Of a stretch of DNA of 64,000 nt, positions 35,482 to 47,596 are shown piece after piece. Both the position numbers and the translations under genes were made by a program. Positions within the stretch are counted from its first letter, which is position 1, and each line of letters starts with the position of its first letter. Source of the stretch: Manduca sexta (taxonomy: Eukaryota > Arthropoda > Insecta > Lepidoptera > Sphingidae); contig NC_051136.1 in the NCBI RefSeq assembly GCF_014839805.1, positions 3,224,001 to 3,288,000 of the forward strand, read 5' to 3'. The notes under the pieces are model-generated. The model searched no databases. It saw only the letters and a list, made by a program, of their open reading frames with translations, and was not told the DNA's origin.

Positions 35482-35849
35482 GTTTATTAATAAAAAATAT
35501 TGTCACTAGCAAATAATAAATGTGGTTTATTTGTCCTCTAAATTCGTCTTGTTTTGCCCTCTTTCGACTTACTCGTCGTCTCACCTTAGATTTTTCGGTA
35601 ATAAGTATTCAAATTCAGTCGGTCCTTAACTGAACAACGTTGCACCCACATGATTGATGACGTCATAGTAAACACTCGGACCGTGTGTAATTAAATATGA
35701 ATAGTGATTATGGTCACGCAATACGTACATTTTGTTTACTTTCATGCGATAATTACTCGATGTTTAGTGTTAGTTGCGGTTATGTTGTTAATTCATAACC
35801 TTATTACGTAGTTTGTTAGACCCTTTTTGATACGTGCACGGCATAACCC
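35482..35849. other. Non-genic stretch
   Basis: Nothing recognised between the LINE insertion and the next repeat. Confidence 0.45.
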
Positions 35850-36412
35850 TACTGTACATGGTAAATGGAGTTGGGTCCAATAGAATGTTGACCAACGAGA
35901 AATGATTACCCCTCGACAGTCGACACAATTGTTACGTAATAACTATTCAATGTTTTAAATCAATGTCATAGTCACTTCACTTTTAATTTACTATCAATTT
36001 CATATCATTTTTTTTTTTACATTGGCAATAGTCAGTTGTGTTCATTCGCAGAAGATTGACAACGGTCGACCATCTATTCATTCGAGAACGAGCCATCGTC
36101 GTGAATACAAGGTTAGTGTTACGATTATTGTGTAGTGTATCAAATATAAAATACCAAAGTGTTATTTAATTTTATATGTCGAGTGTCTGAGATGGTACGT
36201 GAATAAAACTATGTAATAATATTGTAGTGAGTCGTTTAATTTCTTAACACTTAGAGATGTCCCCACACAATTATACCGGCTTGTTGGAACTGGTTGTACA
36301 TAAGTTGATCCCAGAACGCGAGGCACTTACGTGGGCTACTATGGCGGGTTTTAATATCTTGTGTACGGTGGTCGCTATCCGGTCGGAAATAAAATATATC
36401 CTACCACCAGTA
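35850..36412 (+). repeat. Family B repeat, copy 2, split by an LTR-like insertion
   Basis: The left part (35850-35929) has 'GGTAAATGGAGTTGGGTCC', 'ATTACCCCTCGACAGTCGAC'. The right part (from about 36268) resumes with 'ATACCGGCTTGTTGGAACTG', 'GGCGGGTTTTAATATC' and 'ATAAAATATATCCTACCACC'. Removing the insert restores the order seen in the uninterrupted copy at 54081-54313. Confidence 0.85.
35930..36267. mobile_element. Probable solo LTR
   Basis: The insert begins TGTTACGTAATAAC and ends in CCCCACA, giving TG...CA ends. It is bracketed by overlapping direct repeats within ACACAATT, so the duplication can be read as 4-6 bp (for example CAAT). Its length of about 338 bp, internal TATAAA-like and AATAAA words and lack of terminal inverted repeats fit an LTR left after recombination between two LTRs. 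No internal element sequence is present. A gypsy or Pao origin is possible but not shown. Confidence 0.6.
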
Positions 36413-36572
36413 AACTAACAACAAATTCTAGATATCACAACTGGCCCAGTACATTATAATATGTATAATTAAAAGTTCGCTTTAGTTGGCTCTTTCTTGG
36501 CGTTTAATATCCAGACGCAAGACATAGTGCTTCAAAATAGCGTATACTAAAATCATAGTTACCACGCGTAGC

Positions 36573-36688
36573 AAATAGGCCTGCATAATTATGTCGACTG
36601 GCGAAGGATAATCATTACTCGTAAATCAACATTGGAACCTACTCCATTTACCATCAGGCGTTGTTGTCACTTTGCTAAGCCCGTACGT
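36573..36688 (-). repeat. Family B repeat, partial copy
   Basis: 'GGCCTGCATAATTATGTCGA', 'GAAGGATAATCATTACTCG' and 'CCTACTCCATTTACCATCAG' match the reverse orientation. Only the distal half is present. Confidence 0.75.
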
Positions 36689-37149
36689 TACATTCCGAAT
36701 GAACGCATCGCCTGTAACAACCAAACTCACCAAGTATTTTCATTTTAACTCGCAGTATGAACTCCAAGTATTGTATTGGCGTAAATTTTGTAAACGAAGC
36801 CAAGTCTCGCATTCGAAATGAGACTATGTTGATGTAGCTTATCGTATTCTGACACTCGAATACAAAATTATGTAATAATACGTTATTAAAATAAGATTAG
36901 ACGTCGAGTTTTGGATGAGGGGGCTCCCCATTCGGATTACTGCGGTCTTATATTTTATATGTGTGCGTTTCATTAAAGCGTATACGGATTAACCTATTTT
37001 AGACTTTATATTTCGTAATGATAAAGGTAGGTTTGTTAATTAATTTAATTAGACACTTTCAAAATGCATACTATCTTTATATTGAAATCTGTTTACTATA
37101 CAATCTGTAAATAAACAAATTGGGAGCCTGACCATACATTTAATATTTT
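36689..37149. other. Non-genic stretch
   Basis: No gene recognised between two family B copies. Confidence 0.45.
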
Positions 37150-37390
37150 TGCTGGTGGTAGGAAATGTTTTTTATCCGCATAGCGACCACCGTACATAAG
37201 GGATTCAAACCTGCCTCAGTAGCCCGCGTAAGTGTCGTATTCCGGGATCAGCCTGTGTACATCCGGTTCCAATAGGCCGGCATAATTGTATAGACTGTCG
37301 AGGGGTAATCATTTCTCATCAGTCGACATACAATTAGACTCCACTCCGCTTACCATCAGGTGCAGAGGGGCTACTTTTCCCGTCTGTATA
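37150..37390 (-). repeat. Family B repeat, full-length reverse copy
   Basis: It runs from 'TGCTGGTGGTAGGAAATG' through 'ATTCCGGGATCAGCCTGTGT', 'AATAGGCCGGCATAATTGTA' and 'AGGGGTAATCATTTCTCATC' to 'TTACCATCAGGTGCAG'. Its 241 bp help set the family length. Confidence 0.85.
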
Positions 37391-38481
37391 AAAATTATCA
37401 CTTACATAAGAAGGAAGGTAGAAAGAAAAAGAAATGACACAATAACAGCCGTAAAACCGTTTTAATTTCACCTCAAATCTTGCTTCAGAAAATCAATAAA
37501 ATCTTAAGTGCGGTTCCGTACAATTTTACATCCATTAACACAGTAATAACTCTTGTTCGACGTTTTCCACACAAGTCAGCCGTTTTTAATGGAGACTTGT
37601 CAAAAATTCATGCCATGCAAATTAATTTGGGCGGGCCCGATGAAGTTCTTCGGAGGTCCCTCGTAGTTTACATTTATCGAGGCCCATTTCTAATTAACTT
37701 TAATGGGTGGTAAGTTTAAAATAAATCGGGATGATGGTGCATTTCCTAATTAATTTATGCTTTAAATATATTTTTCATTTAATTCTTTTTTGCGCGCTGT
37801 ATTTCTTTAGAATAATTTACTCATATCCAACTGTAATGTTACCTTGTGACCTATATTTTATTTATTTTTAGAATATTGAATCCTCATATCTTGCTTTCTA
37901 ATCTTATTTGCACGATACGTGAAATATAAAAATACGTATGCGTAACGAAATGGGAACCTGTATCTTCATGTCTATATGTAGAATTGTTCATATTTTATGA
38001 AAACCACAGAAATAGCAGAAAATAATTTTTGAGTCAAATATTTTGACACCTTAACATATCCAACCTAATACAACATCCAATCTAGAACTGCACAATGGTT
38101 TGAACTGTATCGTTTCACGAAATCTTATTCCCAATCGATTTGCACTCTTATTACCTCGCAGGGGCACCATTTTTCAGACGTTAAAGCACAGCCCTCTCTG
38201 AAATATCTTAAACAAATTTATTCAAGCTTAGGCAAGATGTTTTGTTTGCACAGGGTAAATAGGCACGTTTATATTAGCGCCTCTCGCTGTCACAGTTCAA
38301 TGCCGAACAATAGAATAATATTGTAGAATTTGAAGAGGAAAGGAAAATTATATAGAACTAGGGGTATCTCGGCTTTCTTTGTTGAAGACCATTCGCGGAA
38401 ATAAAGTCTCTCAGTGTACTCGATTTGGAATAAATAGCCTATTTAAAATATCATTTGAGGGTATTATCTATCTAGATCTCT
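37391..38481. other. Non-genic stretch
   Basis: A 77-codon plus frame at 37480-37713 ends in GC-richer sequence (GGGCGGGCCCGATGAAG) but has no recognised motif. Confidence 0.4.
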
Positions 38482-38767
38482 TATAATAATAATATCAGCC
38501 CTGTATTATATACTTCTGCGTTGCATTTAGTTCTTCTCTACTACTGAAGTTTGGATCTTAGTCCATCACGCTGGCTAGTGCTGATAAGAAATTCTTTTAA
38601 AGATTTCTCAAGTATGAAAGTTCTCCACGATGATTTTCTTCAACGTTCAAGTAAACGATAATTCACAAAGAATACACACAAAACTTTATAAAGGTGAGAG
38701 GTGCGTCACCTTTAAAACCTGCGCCAACTCAGTTCGACAGACCGTTCAATTCCAACTAAACTATCGC
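38482..38767 (-). repeat. Family C tRNA-derived SINE, copy 2 (diverged)
   Basis: It keeps the family order 'AATATCAGCCCTGTATTATA', 'TTCTCTACTACTGAAG', 'TCCATCACGCTGG', 'AACGTTCAAGTAAACG' and 'CTAAACTATCGC', with several deletions. The B-box complement is degraded. Confidence 0.75.
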
Positions 38768-40459
38768 AATTAAGTCTTTGTTTATCTTTAATTATCATTT
38801 CTTCGTGGTTGTATAAAATAAGCATCTCTCCTCCTATTTATAATTATCTTCTTTAATCTGAAAACCTGTGCTACCTGCATTTAGCACAATACAATATAAT
38901 TTATCTTTAGTATTGTTACATACATATTTAATTGGTGCATGTATTAGTAATTAAGGTTAAGTATTAGACCGTTAAATACATGTATACACTATTTTTCTTT
39001 TGATGTTCCTTTTTAAGTAAATAAGTAATCTCTTGCTCATTAAAATTCTTAATACTAGCATACTGATTCGCTGACATACAGAACAGCTTGAAATTATGAT
39101 CTTAAAATATAAAATTTCCTTAGAATTGCCTTAGAAAAGTTATCTGCATTGATGAAGGATATTCAAAAAATCTCTCTTTGGGATATTAAATCTATTTAGG
39201 TAATAGTCTTATCTTCATATTAATGTATGTTTATACTATACCTACAACTCCATATATAGAGATCCATAGGACATACACGCTGCATATCTTTGCATACTTA
39301 ACAAGAATTGACTTACTGCTCCGCCATTGTCCTATACGCGAACGTTTTGAATTTCCCCGGCATTTAGTGGAGTTGTACAGGATTGCGTTGGCTCGGATAG
39401 AATTTCAAATGTTTGGTTTTGAAGTACACTGGCTGCCTTGGCTTGTCGGCAGTAAAACAAACATGCCTTGAGGAGACACCCTTCTCAAATTGTGTCATAA
39501 TATCATTTTCCGAGGTCAATGAAATTCAACCGTTGTTGTCTTGTTAGAATCAATGATCAATGAGGGTAAATTATTTATGAAATTAGGGAGACCTAATTTA
39601 AAAATAATAAATTACTTTATTTATATCATTTTTAGTTTTGTTTTAAGTCATTATCATTAACAGGAAATACAGAATATCACTATCCCGGTAATTCTTCTCT
39701 TTGTTGATGTAAATACAGGTTTATTTTGAAATTGCGGTATTAAATGAAATCACATACTAGTTATTGCCTCTGCTAACATTGTGCCAAAAATCATCCATGA
39801 ATGACGGACATTTTTACCAATAATGGCGGTTTTTGTATTCTGAATTTTTTGGTTTTCGCTGCGAGGAATTTTCTTAGAGTAGTAGTAGTGGCACTAGGGC
39901 GCGTAAAATTAAAATGACTTTATTGATATATATTTTGCTCGAAACTTACACTTTTTTATTTTACATCTACAGTTCAAGTAACTAATTGTAAAGTGTTATT
40001 TTCAAGAAGATAAGTATGTTGTTTCATTTAGTAACGCAATGTCAAAATGACCGATACCAATCAACACATTATTTAAGAAATACAAACCAATACAAAATAT
40101 AATCAACATCTGCAGCAAATACGGGAAATAATCAATCTTCCATACGGTAGCTAAGTGCATTTGAGAGTTTGACTGCATCGAGTTTGTGTGATGGATGGAT
40201 TCGCGCCCACTTCCAACAATATTAGAAGAATTGTTCCGTTCTTCAAAACGAGAAAATATAGAAAAAATATGCGGACAAAATTACTACTATACCTATAGAC
40301 AAGACGCCTTTTGCAATAGTTCATGGTAATAGAAAACAAAAGTGTGAGTGTGTATTACTTCGCAAAAATTTACTTCTGAAGAATAGCATATGAGAGATTA
40401 AGATGGATATAGAGTATTAGGAGTATTAGGATAAACGTTAAAATATACTTGCAAAATAA
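38768..40459. other. Long non-genic stretch
   Basis: An 82-codon plus frame (39223-39471) and a 62-codon minus frame lack motifs. No repeat recognised. Confidence 0.45.
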
Positions 40460-40685
40460 CCCCCTTATTCATAGACGTTACTTTATCTAAGGACGGAGCA
40501 TTGCTGTGATAATAAGCCTGTTTCTCAGTGCTGCCGGCAGTGCGTATCCATAGGGCCGTTGTGATTGGCTAATATTGAGATACAACTTTAATCTAATTGG
40601 CTGTCAGACAAACAAAGCTGAGAAACAGAATTTTTATCACAAAAATGCTCCGTCTTTAGTTAAATAACGTCTATGAATAAGGCGG
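40460..40685. mobile_element. Harbinger-like MITE
   Basis: It has long imperfect terminal inverted repeats of about 66 bp. Both ends share CCTTATTCATAGACGTTA, GACGGAGCAT, TGTGATAA and CTGTTTCTCAG in inverted order. The flanks are TAA at 40457-40459 and TAA at 40686-40688. A TWA-type 3-bp duplication is characteristic of PIF/Harbinger elements. The 226-bp length and lack of any frame make it non-autonomous. Confidence 0.8.
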
Positions 40686-41434
40686 TAAATTATTAGTGTG
40701 ATTCAAATATTCACATAAATAAAAATACACAGATAATACAATGCGCTTGCTTAATAATAGAGCTTTGTAACACGCAGGCGCAAACATATCTTATGTATTA
40801 AACACATACTAACAAAAGAATTAAAGGATGCAAAATGTAGCACGCAGGCTGGTTGAATGTTGTTTCATTTTTAAATATCGTGACGTATTTTTGTTTCGTC
40901 GTTTCAAATCACGATTCTAAAGTAGTTTCACTTCGAAAATTATATCAACAACTAATCTGCGCAACAGAGTTATCACTAAGAACGAATGATAACAATTTTT
41001 ATCCGCGACGGACAAGAGTACTTTAAGTTAAATGTGTGTATGTATAACTGTATGTCTGTCTGCATGGTAGTTCCCAAATGAATAGACCAATTGATACGTT
41101 TTTTTTTAAAACTAATAATATGATTGAAATGGTTTGTGGCTTAATAATTTAGAAAGATTTATTCAGGCGTTTGAGGATCAACAATTTTCCTACTTTCACA
41201 AGTCCGATTGATTTTAAATTTAGTATATTATTACTACTCTGCAATTGCGCAGGGTAAATTGGTCCGAAAAGTAACCTGACTCAAAATATAGGTACACGAA
41301 AATGCGGTCTGCAAATCATTCTAATGATAATTAGATTTTACATAAATTATGAAAGGGAAGCCAGAAAGAATCGGGTTATATGGACTTTTTGCCACTGGTA
41401 GGTCTCTATCTGGATGCAAGCCTCTTATAACTAG
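40686..41434. other. Non-genic stretch
   Basis: No gene recognised. Confidence 0.45.
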
Positions 41435-41726
41435 TCTATCTATATATGTAAAAATAAATCTCTATTTCCCTTGGTCACGCCATCACGCGTGAACGGCTGG
41501 ACCGATTTTACTATTTCTTTTTTGTTGTATTTTTTATTGTCAGGTGAAGGTTATCATGAAAGAAAAAATTCAAAAAATTTCACGGACAATTAGAAAATTT
41601 AAGAAAACTTAACGAAAATATAAATTTTATATAACTATCAATCGTTTGAAATAACTGTCAGCGATTGACAGAATGCGTGCTGCAAATTCATAGTTAAGAC
41701 GGGACAACGTCTGTCGGGTCAGCTAG
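41435..41726 (+). mobile_element. Helitron-like non-autonomous element
   Basis: It starts TCTATCTATATATGTAAAAA, includes 'CGTGAACGGCTGGACCGATT' near 41488, and ends 'GACAACGTCTGTCGGGTCAG' then CTAG followed by T. A TC start, a CTAG-type end with a short GC-rich dyad just upstream, and no target duplication are Helitron features. The boundaries are inferred from these words alone. Confidence 0.6.
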
Positions 41727-41932
41727 TATAATATAAAATGTGAACACTAATACATTAGCCGCTTTAACAACTTGATAGACATCTCGGATAGTTAGTGTTT
41801 TGTTTCCTATCGAGTGACATCAGAAGAAGCAAGAAAAAATAATTGTGCGCGACGTAAGTATGATAGATGTTACCAGAGTTGTAGTGAGGCTTCCATATTA
41901 AATCAATTTTAGCAGTGGACATTCTCCGGTAT

Positions 41933-42230
41933 AATATAATAATAATATCAGCTTTGTATTATATACTGTCCCACTGCTGGGCACGGGCCTCTTCTACTAC
42001 CGACAGGGATTAGGCTTTAGTCCATCACGTTGGCCTCGTGCGGTTAAGTAGACCCTCAAAATTACTATACAGAACTTCTCAGGTATGCAGGTCTCCTTAC
42101 GATGTTTTTCTTCACCGTTAAAGCAAGCGATAACTCATAAAGAATGCACACATCGTTTTTAAAAAAAGTCAGAGGTGCGGACAATCTTTTCGGCAGTCCG
42201 TTTCACACTCAACTGGACAATCGCCGCTTT
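41933..42230 (-). repeat. Family C tRNA-derived SINE, copy 3
   Basis: Well-preserved reverse copy with 'CTGTCCCACTGCTGGGCACG', 'GGCCTCTTCTACTACCGAC', 'CAGAACTTCTCAGGTATGCA' and 'CTCAACTGGACAATCGCCGC' (A-box end). A deletion removed the B-box region. Confidence 0.85.
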
Positions 42231-42500
42231 TTACATAAATTTACTATATTTTATTATTTTTACATAAATTTACTATATAAATAATTTGACTAAGACTTAT
42301 CATTTCTCAACTTAGCAAAAAATAGCATTTACGATGGGCTGTCTGCTTAACGTCATCTCCCTTTGGGGACGATGAACTTTAAATTATTTTTTATGAAAGA
42401 ATCGTATAGTCAAATAAAACAATGACATTAAAACAATAAATGTACCAAATATGAATGGTGTTGTACAAAAATGTGTAATTACAATAAATCTGATTCAGTG

Positions 42501-42565
42501 GGCCGGTTTATGCAAACGCACGGACGCGGCTTGATGGAGCGACGCTTTATATTGGCGTACGTTTT
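42501..42565. repeat. Two-copy repeat R, copy 2
   Basis: 'GGGCCGGTTTATGCAAACGC' and ACGGACG correspond to 29835-29870. Confidence 0.45.
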
Positions 42566-43743
42566 TTGTATTATTCATAGCTTTTGTAGTGAAAGAATAT
42601 GCTTTGTTATTTTATTGTGTGGAATACGAACATGATAAACTATCAGGATCGGTAGAGAGTAGATATAAGGAAGATTTATAGGCATAAGAGAAAATATTAA
42701 GTGTCATTTTTGCGTACCATTTTCTCTGTTTCTGCCAACATTAACATTATAATGTTTTAGTTTAGGGGACATTGGACCCACTGGAGTTACAAGTCTGTGG
42801 GACATAACACTCTGTCTCATGACGAGAATAATGCCATTATTAGTTACCATTATTTGCCTATGCAGTGCGCACTGAGTTGTAATATGGTAGTTGACGGCTT
42901 TTATTTAATACATATATTAAAAAATGTATTTCATCCAAAATCTATCGAAAAAAGAATTTTCAACATTCACGCAATAATGAATAAGTTATAAAGCTTTGGA
43001 ATTTGGTGGAAAGGGAAGCTGTCAAATTACAGTAATAGTGAAACGTGACGTCACCAAGTGCCGCCGGCCATAACGCTGTTTGAGTGAGAAAAGGACAGCG
43101 ATAACTCCACCATGCCCCTACTTACGCTCACAATAATATATCAAATATGAGTAACTACTTTATTTTTCAATCAATTTTGATGCTGATTCCACAGAAGAAT
43201 TACTTTTTTCATATTTTTTTCTGTTTCAAATAAAATAATAAACTAAATCAAACATAGAAAACTACTCTATTGAGTATTTACCTAGGTAATGCTTTTATCT
43301 ATGAAAAATATGTTTACGCTTACACAAGACTTGACACCTTGTCACCACCCCATGAGTTAGAAACTTAAGAAAGCAAACAATTATTTCCTCAAATCTAACT
43401 TCAAAACATTAACAACTGTAAACGGCAAATAATAACAAGTCGCAACGCACGACCGCGAAAACTTCCTAAATATTAATGGCGTAAACATTAAGGGCTTGTT
43501 ACAAACTTTCTTATCAGAATTTGCGTTCGCATTAATCATCTTTCGGAGGAACTTGAGCGGCTGGTATCTCCACGCGCTCTGTGCCGCAGCTTCGCTTATG
43601 CTGCTGTGCGATTTGCTTGATTGATGATCGGATTATACGTTGAGGTCTATTTAATTTATTGGTGTTTTATATTTATAAAATCGCTGATGATAGCGGGGAG
43701 CGGGTGGTTTACATTATATAGCATCATGCCATTTCTTTTTCAT
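42566..43743. other. Non-genic stretch
   Basis: No gene recognised. About 43555-43615 is GC-richer (GCGGCTGGTATCTCCACGCG). Confidence 0.45.
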
Positions 43744-43928
43744 AGGAGTAGGCAGCGATGTAACACATCCTAATTTTGCTCATGTTAAGTCCCATATAAT
43801 AGTTGGTGGGCGCATTACCATTTACCGAGCATATTTCCGGGCTGATGCTGTAAAAACCCAACATTAATTGACCGACTTGAGATTTGAATTCGACACTTAA
43901 GCGCGTCGTACCGCTAGCGAGGCAGCCA
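43744..43928 (-). repeat. Family A SINE, copy 8 (diverged)
   Basis: 'GGAGTAGGCAGCGATGTAAC', 'TTCCGGGCTGATGCTGTAAA', 'GATTTGAATTCGAC' and 'GCTAGCGAGGCAGCC' correspond, reversed, to the family's 3' end, body, B box and head. The middle is heavily altered. Confidence 0.65.
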
Positions 43929-45372
43929 GGCGAATCGTATAGTTTACTTACAAATGGTATTCAAACACCATAATGTCGAGTGGTTAAGAAAATAGCGAAG
44001 ATTTTACCTTTAAATATCAACGGAACTATGTACGAGTTCGTGACTTTTTAATTCTGATTTAGGAATGAGGAGCAGTTGTGGGAGAAAGGAGAGTGAAAAT
44101 AAAATAGTTATAATAAATCAATTGTGAGTTACCAATGGACTTGGTAAATACGCAAAAAATAGTATCGCGGAACAGTATTTACCTAACAAGGGCAACTAAA
44201 ACGATGCATATTTGATTGAATAAATAAATCACTCTGACTAAAATAATTTTATTGAGTTAAATAAATGATCATATGCAGAAAAGAACGATTGACTTCTCTT
44301 GTATAAGACTTAAAAAAAAATTTTAGTTCGAGTTTCCGTTAGATATGGACATCATGAAAACGTCGAGTAACCGTCAAGTTAACCAAGTCACAGCCGAGAA
44401 CGTTCTGTAAAATCCAATTCCAAGCTGACAAGCGATAATACCAGGTAAACTAAAGGATTGTTTAAAAAGGTTGGAGCAATGTTTGCGTTAAGTTACATGT
44501 CTTATGTCTTCCATAACCTTATGCGAGTTGTACGGCTGATTTTAAGGCTATCTTAGAAGCTATCTTTCGCGTTATCTTCAGAACTAATTTAGAGCTATTG
44601 CGAAAATTTATGAAAATTCTTTAATCCATTGTCGCGATAGCCCTGAACTCAATATTTGTGTACAATGAATGATGATTTTAAGGATGACTCATTTTTAATT
44701 ATTTATTCTCAAAATCCAAACAACGATAGCGATTTGTATAATTACAGCTGTTTCAAATTATTACGAATTGATTTTAACTAAATATTATAGTTTTTACTCT
44801 CTCGTTATTGTTAAAATTTACTTCACGATTCCATCTAAATTCGGTACAGGAATAAATCTTAAAAATTTAAGCAAAAATAAACCTAGAACGTTCCGCATCT
44901 CGCGAAACAAATGTAAATAGTAATTGTATTGAAGAAATCCCGAAGTCGAAGATACCTAACCGCAACCGACGATCCGACGGCAAAATGAATATTGACGTTC
45001 AGACGAGATTCCCTGAAGCTGAGATACTTACGATATAGAAAGGAAATTAGATGAGATAACGTGGAGATTTATCCGTGCTGGCTATCTGTACGTACAAATT
45101 ATATTAACAGGTGTTTCATGGTAAGTAGACGTGTATTTGAATGTAAGTTGACTGCTGTTTAATATAAGTCGTAGGTTCTAGGAAGGAGTGAATCTATGCA
45201 CCAGTTTCATTTGAGCTTATGATGCTTCTATGAAACATAGAATGCGAAGCTATCTACAAATATAAAATCTATATGTATATTATTTCGAGTCTAAATAATT
45301 GTAGACGTGTTCAGTATGATAATTAAATAGTGGCAATAATGCGTCTATAATACAGTTCAAACATAACTAGCT
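43929..45372. other. Long non-genic stretch
   Basis: No gene or repeat recognised. Confidence 0.45.
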
Positions 45373-45610
45373 GTTACTGTTAATTAGAGAATTGAGAAAC
45401 TATCAAAATAACGAGCTCAACTAATGGTAAGAAACATCAAGAAACCAAGAACTTTGATGTTCAAATTACAAAATTGTAAAATGTTACTCATAAATATATT
45501 AACTTACGTTAATTGGCGAATTGAGAAACTATCAAAATAACAAGCTCAACTTATGGTAATTACATCAAGAAACTAAGAACTTTGATGTTCAAATTACAAA
45601 ATTGTAAAAT
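45373..45610 (+). repeat. Two-unit tandem duplication, about 128-bp period
   Basis: The blocks 'AATTGAGAAACTATCAAAAT', 'GAACTTTGATGTTCAAATTA' and 'CAAAATTGTAAAAT' occur first from 45390 and again from 45519, with few differences between units. Each unit also has a small ACATCAA/TTGATGT dyad. The high similarity suggests a fairly recent local duplication. Confidence 0.85.
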
Positions 45611-45949
45611 ATAAATTCTATTTCAAATAATGTATGTATCATTAACGATTAGCGAACTCATAATAAAGCGGTAAATCAAATGTTTAAAGTTGTAAGCTGA
45701 ACAAGTTTGTTAGATGTAGCTAACTACCTCAGGCAATTAACACTTTGCTAGTAAGCCAGTAAGTTTTGGGTTTCAAACTGCAATTAAGGGGCACCTATGT
45801 GCTGAAAACTGCTCGTTTCCAATTGTGATAATGCATCTGTTTTTACTAATGTGGGAATTGGGATATTCCGCCCTATTTAGCAATTATCTGATATCTCGCA
45901 TAGTATTTACGAAGAGGGAATTTATATCGAAATAGTTACTATTTGCTAA
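45611..45949. other. Non-genic stretch
   Basis: Nothing recognised. Confidence 0.45.
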
Positions 45950-46212
45950 CTGCTTCAGTGGCGATGTTGTACTGCATACGCGGTACGGAAGTGCTCTGAG
46001 GTCCTGGGTTCGAAGCCCGGGTGGGACAAAATGATCTTTGGGTTTTTCAGTACAGCATCAGCTCGGAGTCTGGAATTTGTGCCCGACATGGCGATAGACT
46101 CGCCTCCTATCACAATGGGACGGAACACACTTGGCGAAAAGTGGGTACCCAGATTCTGCCTCTGTATACCCCTTCGAGGATAAATGCGTGATGTTGTGTG
46201 TGTGTGTGTATG
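45950..46212 (+). repeat. Family A SINE, copy 9 (near full length)
   Basis: The head is 'TGCTTCAGTGGCGATGTTGT', 'GCGGTACGGAAGTGCTCTGA' and 'GGGTTCGAAGCCC' (B box). The body is 'GTGCCCGACATGGCGATAGA', 'GGGACGGAACACACTTGGCG' and 'TACCCCTTCGAGGATAAATG', with a TG-repeat tail. The 101-codon minus frame over it is repeat-derived. Confidence 0.88.
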
Positions 46213-47419
46213 AGTACTAAATGGCAAATTCAAATACAGGAAACGTGAATCAATGACCAATATCTTATTTATTTATAATTAAAAAGAATTGTTATATTTC
46301 GGATGAGCCTTGTAAAATGTATCAAGGTAACGTAGCTATGGTTGGGTGCTTGATAAAATTAGATGCTGAGTGTGATTACCTATATTATCTCTACAGGTTT
46401 TTATCCCTAAAAAGCATTACATTTTTAATCGAGAAGAGATCATAAAAATTCTTAATAATTTTAGCCAAAACAGATATACCTAAATTACGTAAGAATGCAT
46501 CGATTCTCTCCATTCTCGTGGCATTCATGTACCAAATTTGCAAACGTGCAGAGGCGGACATTTTGTTTCTATTTTTTTCTTTATTCACAAGAGGTGGTGG
46601 TAAATTCAACGCTGACTGTGTTGGGCACTTTTTGATATTCGGCTAGTTCGGTATAAGAACTAGAATTTTTTATCACCGGCGTATTCTACTACGTACAGTT
46701 GAAAGATAGATTGGTCTGAAAGATATTGCTCTAAATAATCAAAAGAACTTTTAAATATAACCTTCAGGTTTTTTTTTTATTACTTAATATATTTTTTTAT
46801 ATTTTATGACGTTTAATCTGAAAAAAGATTTTTACGCTAAGACCGAAATAAAATCCACGCAATAAAAGGTTTCGCCCGATGCTCACTTCAATAATGAATA
46901 ATTATCCTCCTTTGAAACAAATCCTGGTTATTTTTTATGGTCATTTGCCTGATTATTTACCTCCGCTATCCATGAACGAAATGCCAAAGAATATTTCTTT
47001 AGCTGCACATTTCCACTTACTACATTACAAAAGCAATTTTCTTAATTTTTAACCACCAATCCAAACTGCAGCTTATAAATCCAATCCAGTTAATTCACCC
47101 AAAATCCATCTGAACACGCTTCGTTGGACAAGGCTGGAGTCCATCAATATCAAGTGCACTGCGCTCCACACAAGACCATGGTAAATGAATGGCTATTAGT
47201 TGGTCGGAGCCAGTCTGTTTGATTGATCACGCTGAATCAACTGAAGGCGGTTAACATCGACGTATCTCGCTTACAAGGATTACTAGAAGTATGGTGTGTT
47301 CGAATTATCGCCTCATTGGAGCCCAGACTCTGATCTCCTTGATATTCGATTAGCAAGAACTTGTGACTTACCCGGAATTTGTTCGTAATCATGTTATGGT
47401 ATTGCTATTTTTTTTTATT
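46213..47419. other. Non-genic stretch
   Basis: A 72-codon minus frame (46391-46609) lacks motifs. T-rich tracts at 46768-46800. No gene seen. Confidence 0.45.
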
Positions 47420-47572
47420 GCAGATGATGAGACGACGACACCTTTACGACGAACTTTGAATTACAAAGTGTCACTCGTCTGCGTTCGTCATAAAACATAA
47501 GATGTTAAGTCTCATAATTCTCAGTAATTACGCTGGCTACAATGTTTTTTTAACCGGGACACAACAATACAC
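47420..47572 (-). repeat. Family D interspersed repeat, copy 6 (broken)
   Basis: Reverse copy with 'AACATAAGATGTTAAGTCTC', 'TTACGCTGGCTACAATG' and 'AACCGGGACACAACAATAC', the last matching AACCGGAACACAACAG in copy 4. It stops at the hairpin at 47553-47596. The overlapping 107- and 97-codon frames (47502-47825 plus, 47550-47843 minus) have no recognised motif. Confidence 0.75.
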
Positions 47573-47596
47573 TAGTGTGTATTGTTGTGTCCCGGT
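47553..47596. repeat. Perfect 20-bp inverted repeat at a repeat end
   Basis: ACCGGGACACAACAATACAC at 47553-47572 is mirrored exactly at 47577-47596 across a TAGT loop. The left arm is family D sequence, so the right arm is a snap-back copy of it. Confidence 0.93.

Noticed and set aside
35923..36272. hAT element with 8-bp duplication ACACAATT
   Set aside because: The 8-bp direct repeat is exact, but the insert has no terminal inverted repeats. TG...CA ends fit a solo LTR better.
37480..37713. 77-codon plus frame as an exon
   Set aside because: No motif, no flanking splice logic, and base composition like the surroundings except for one short GC-rich run.
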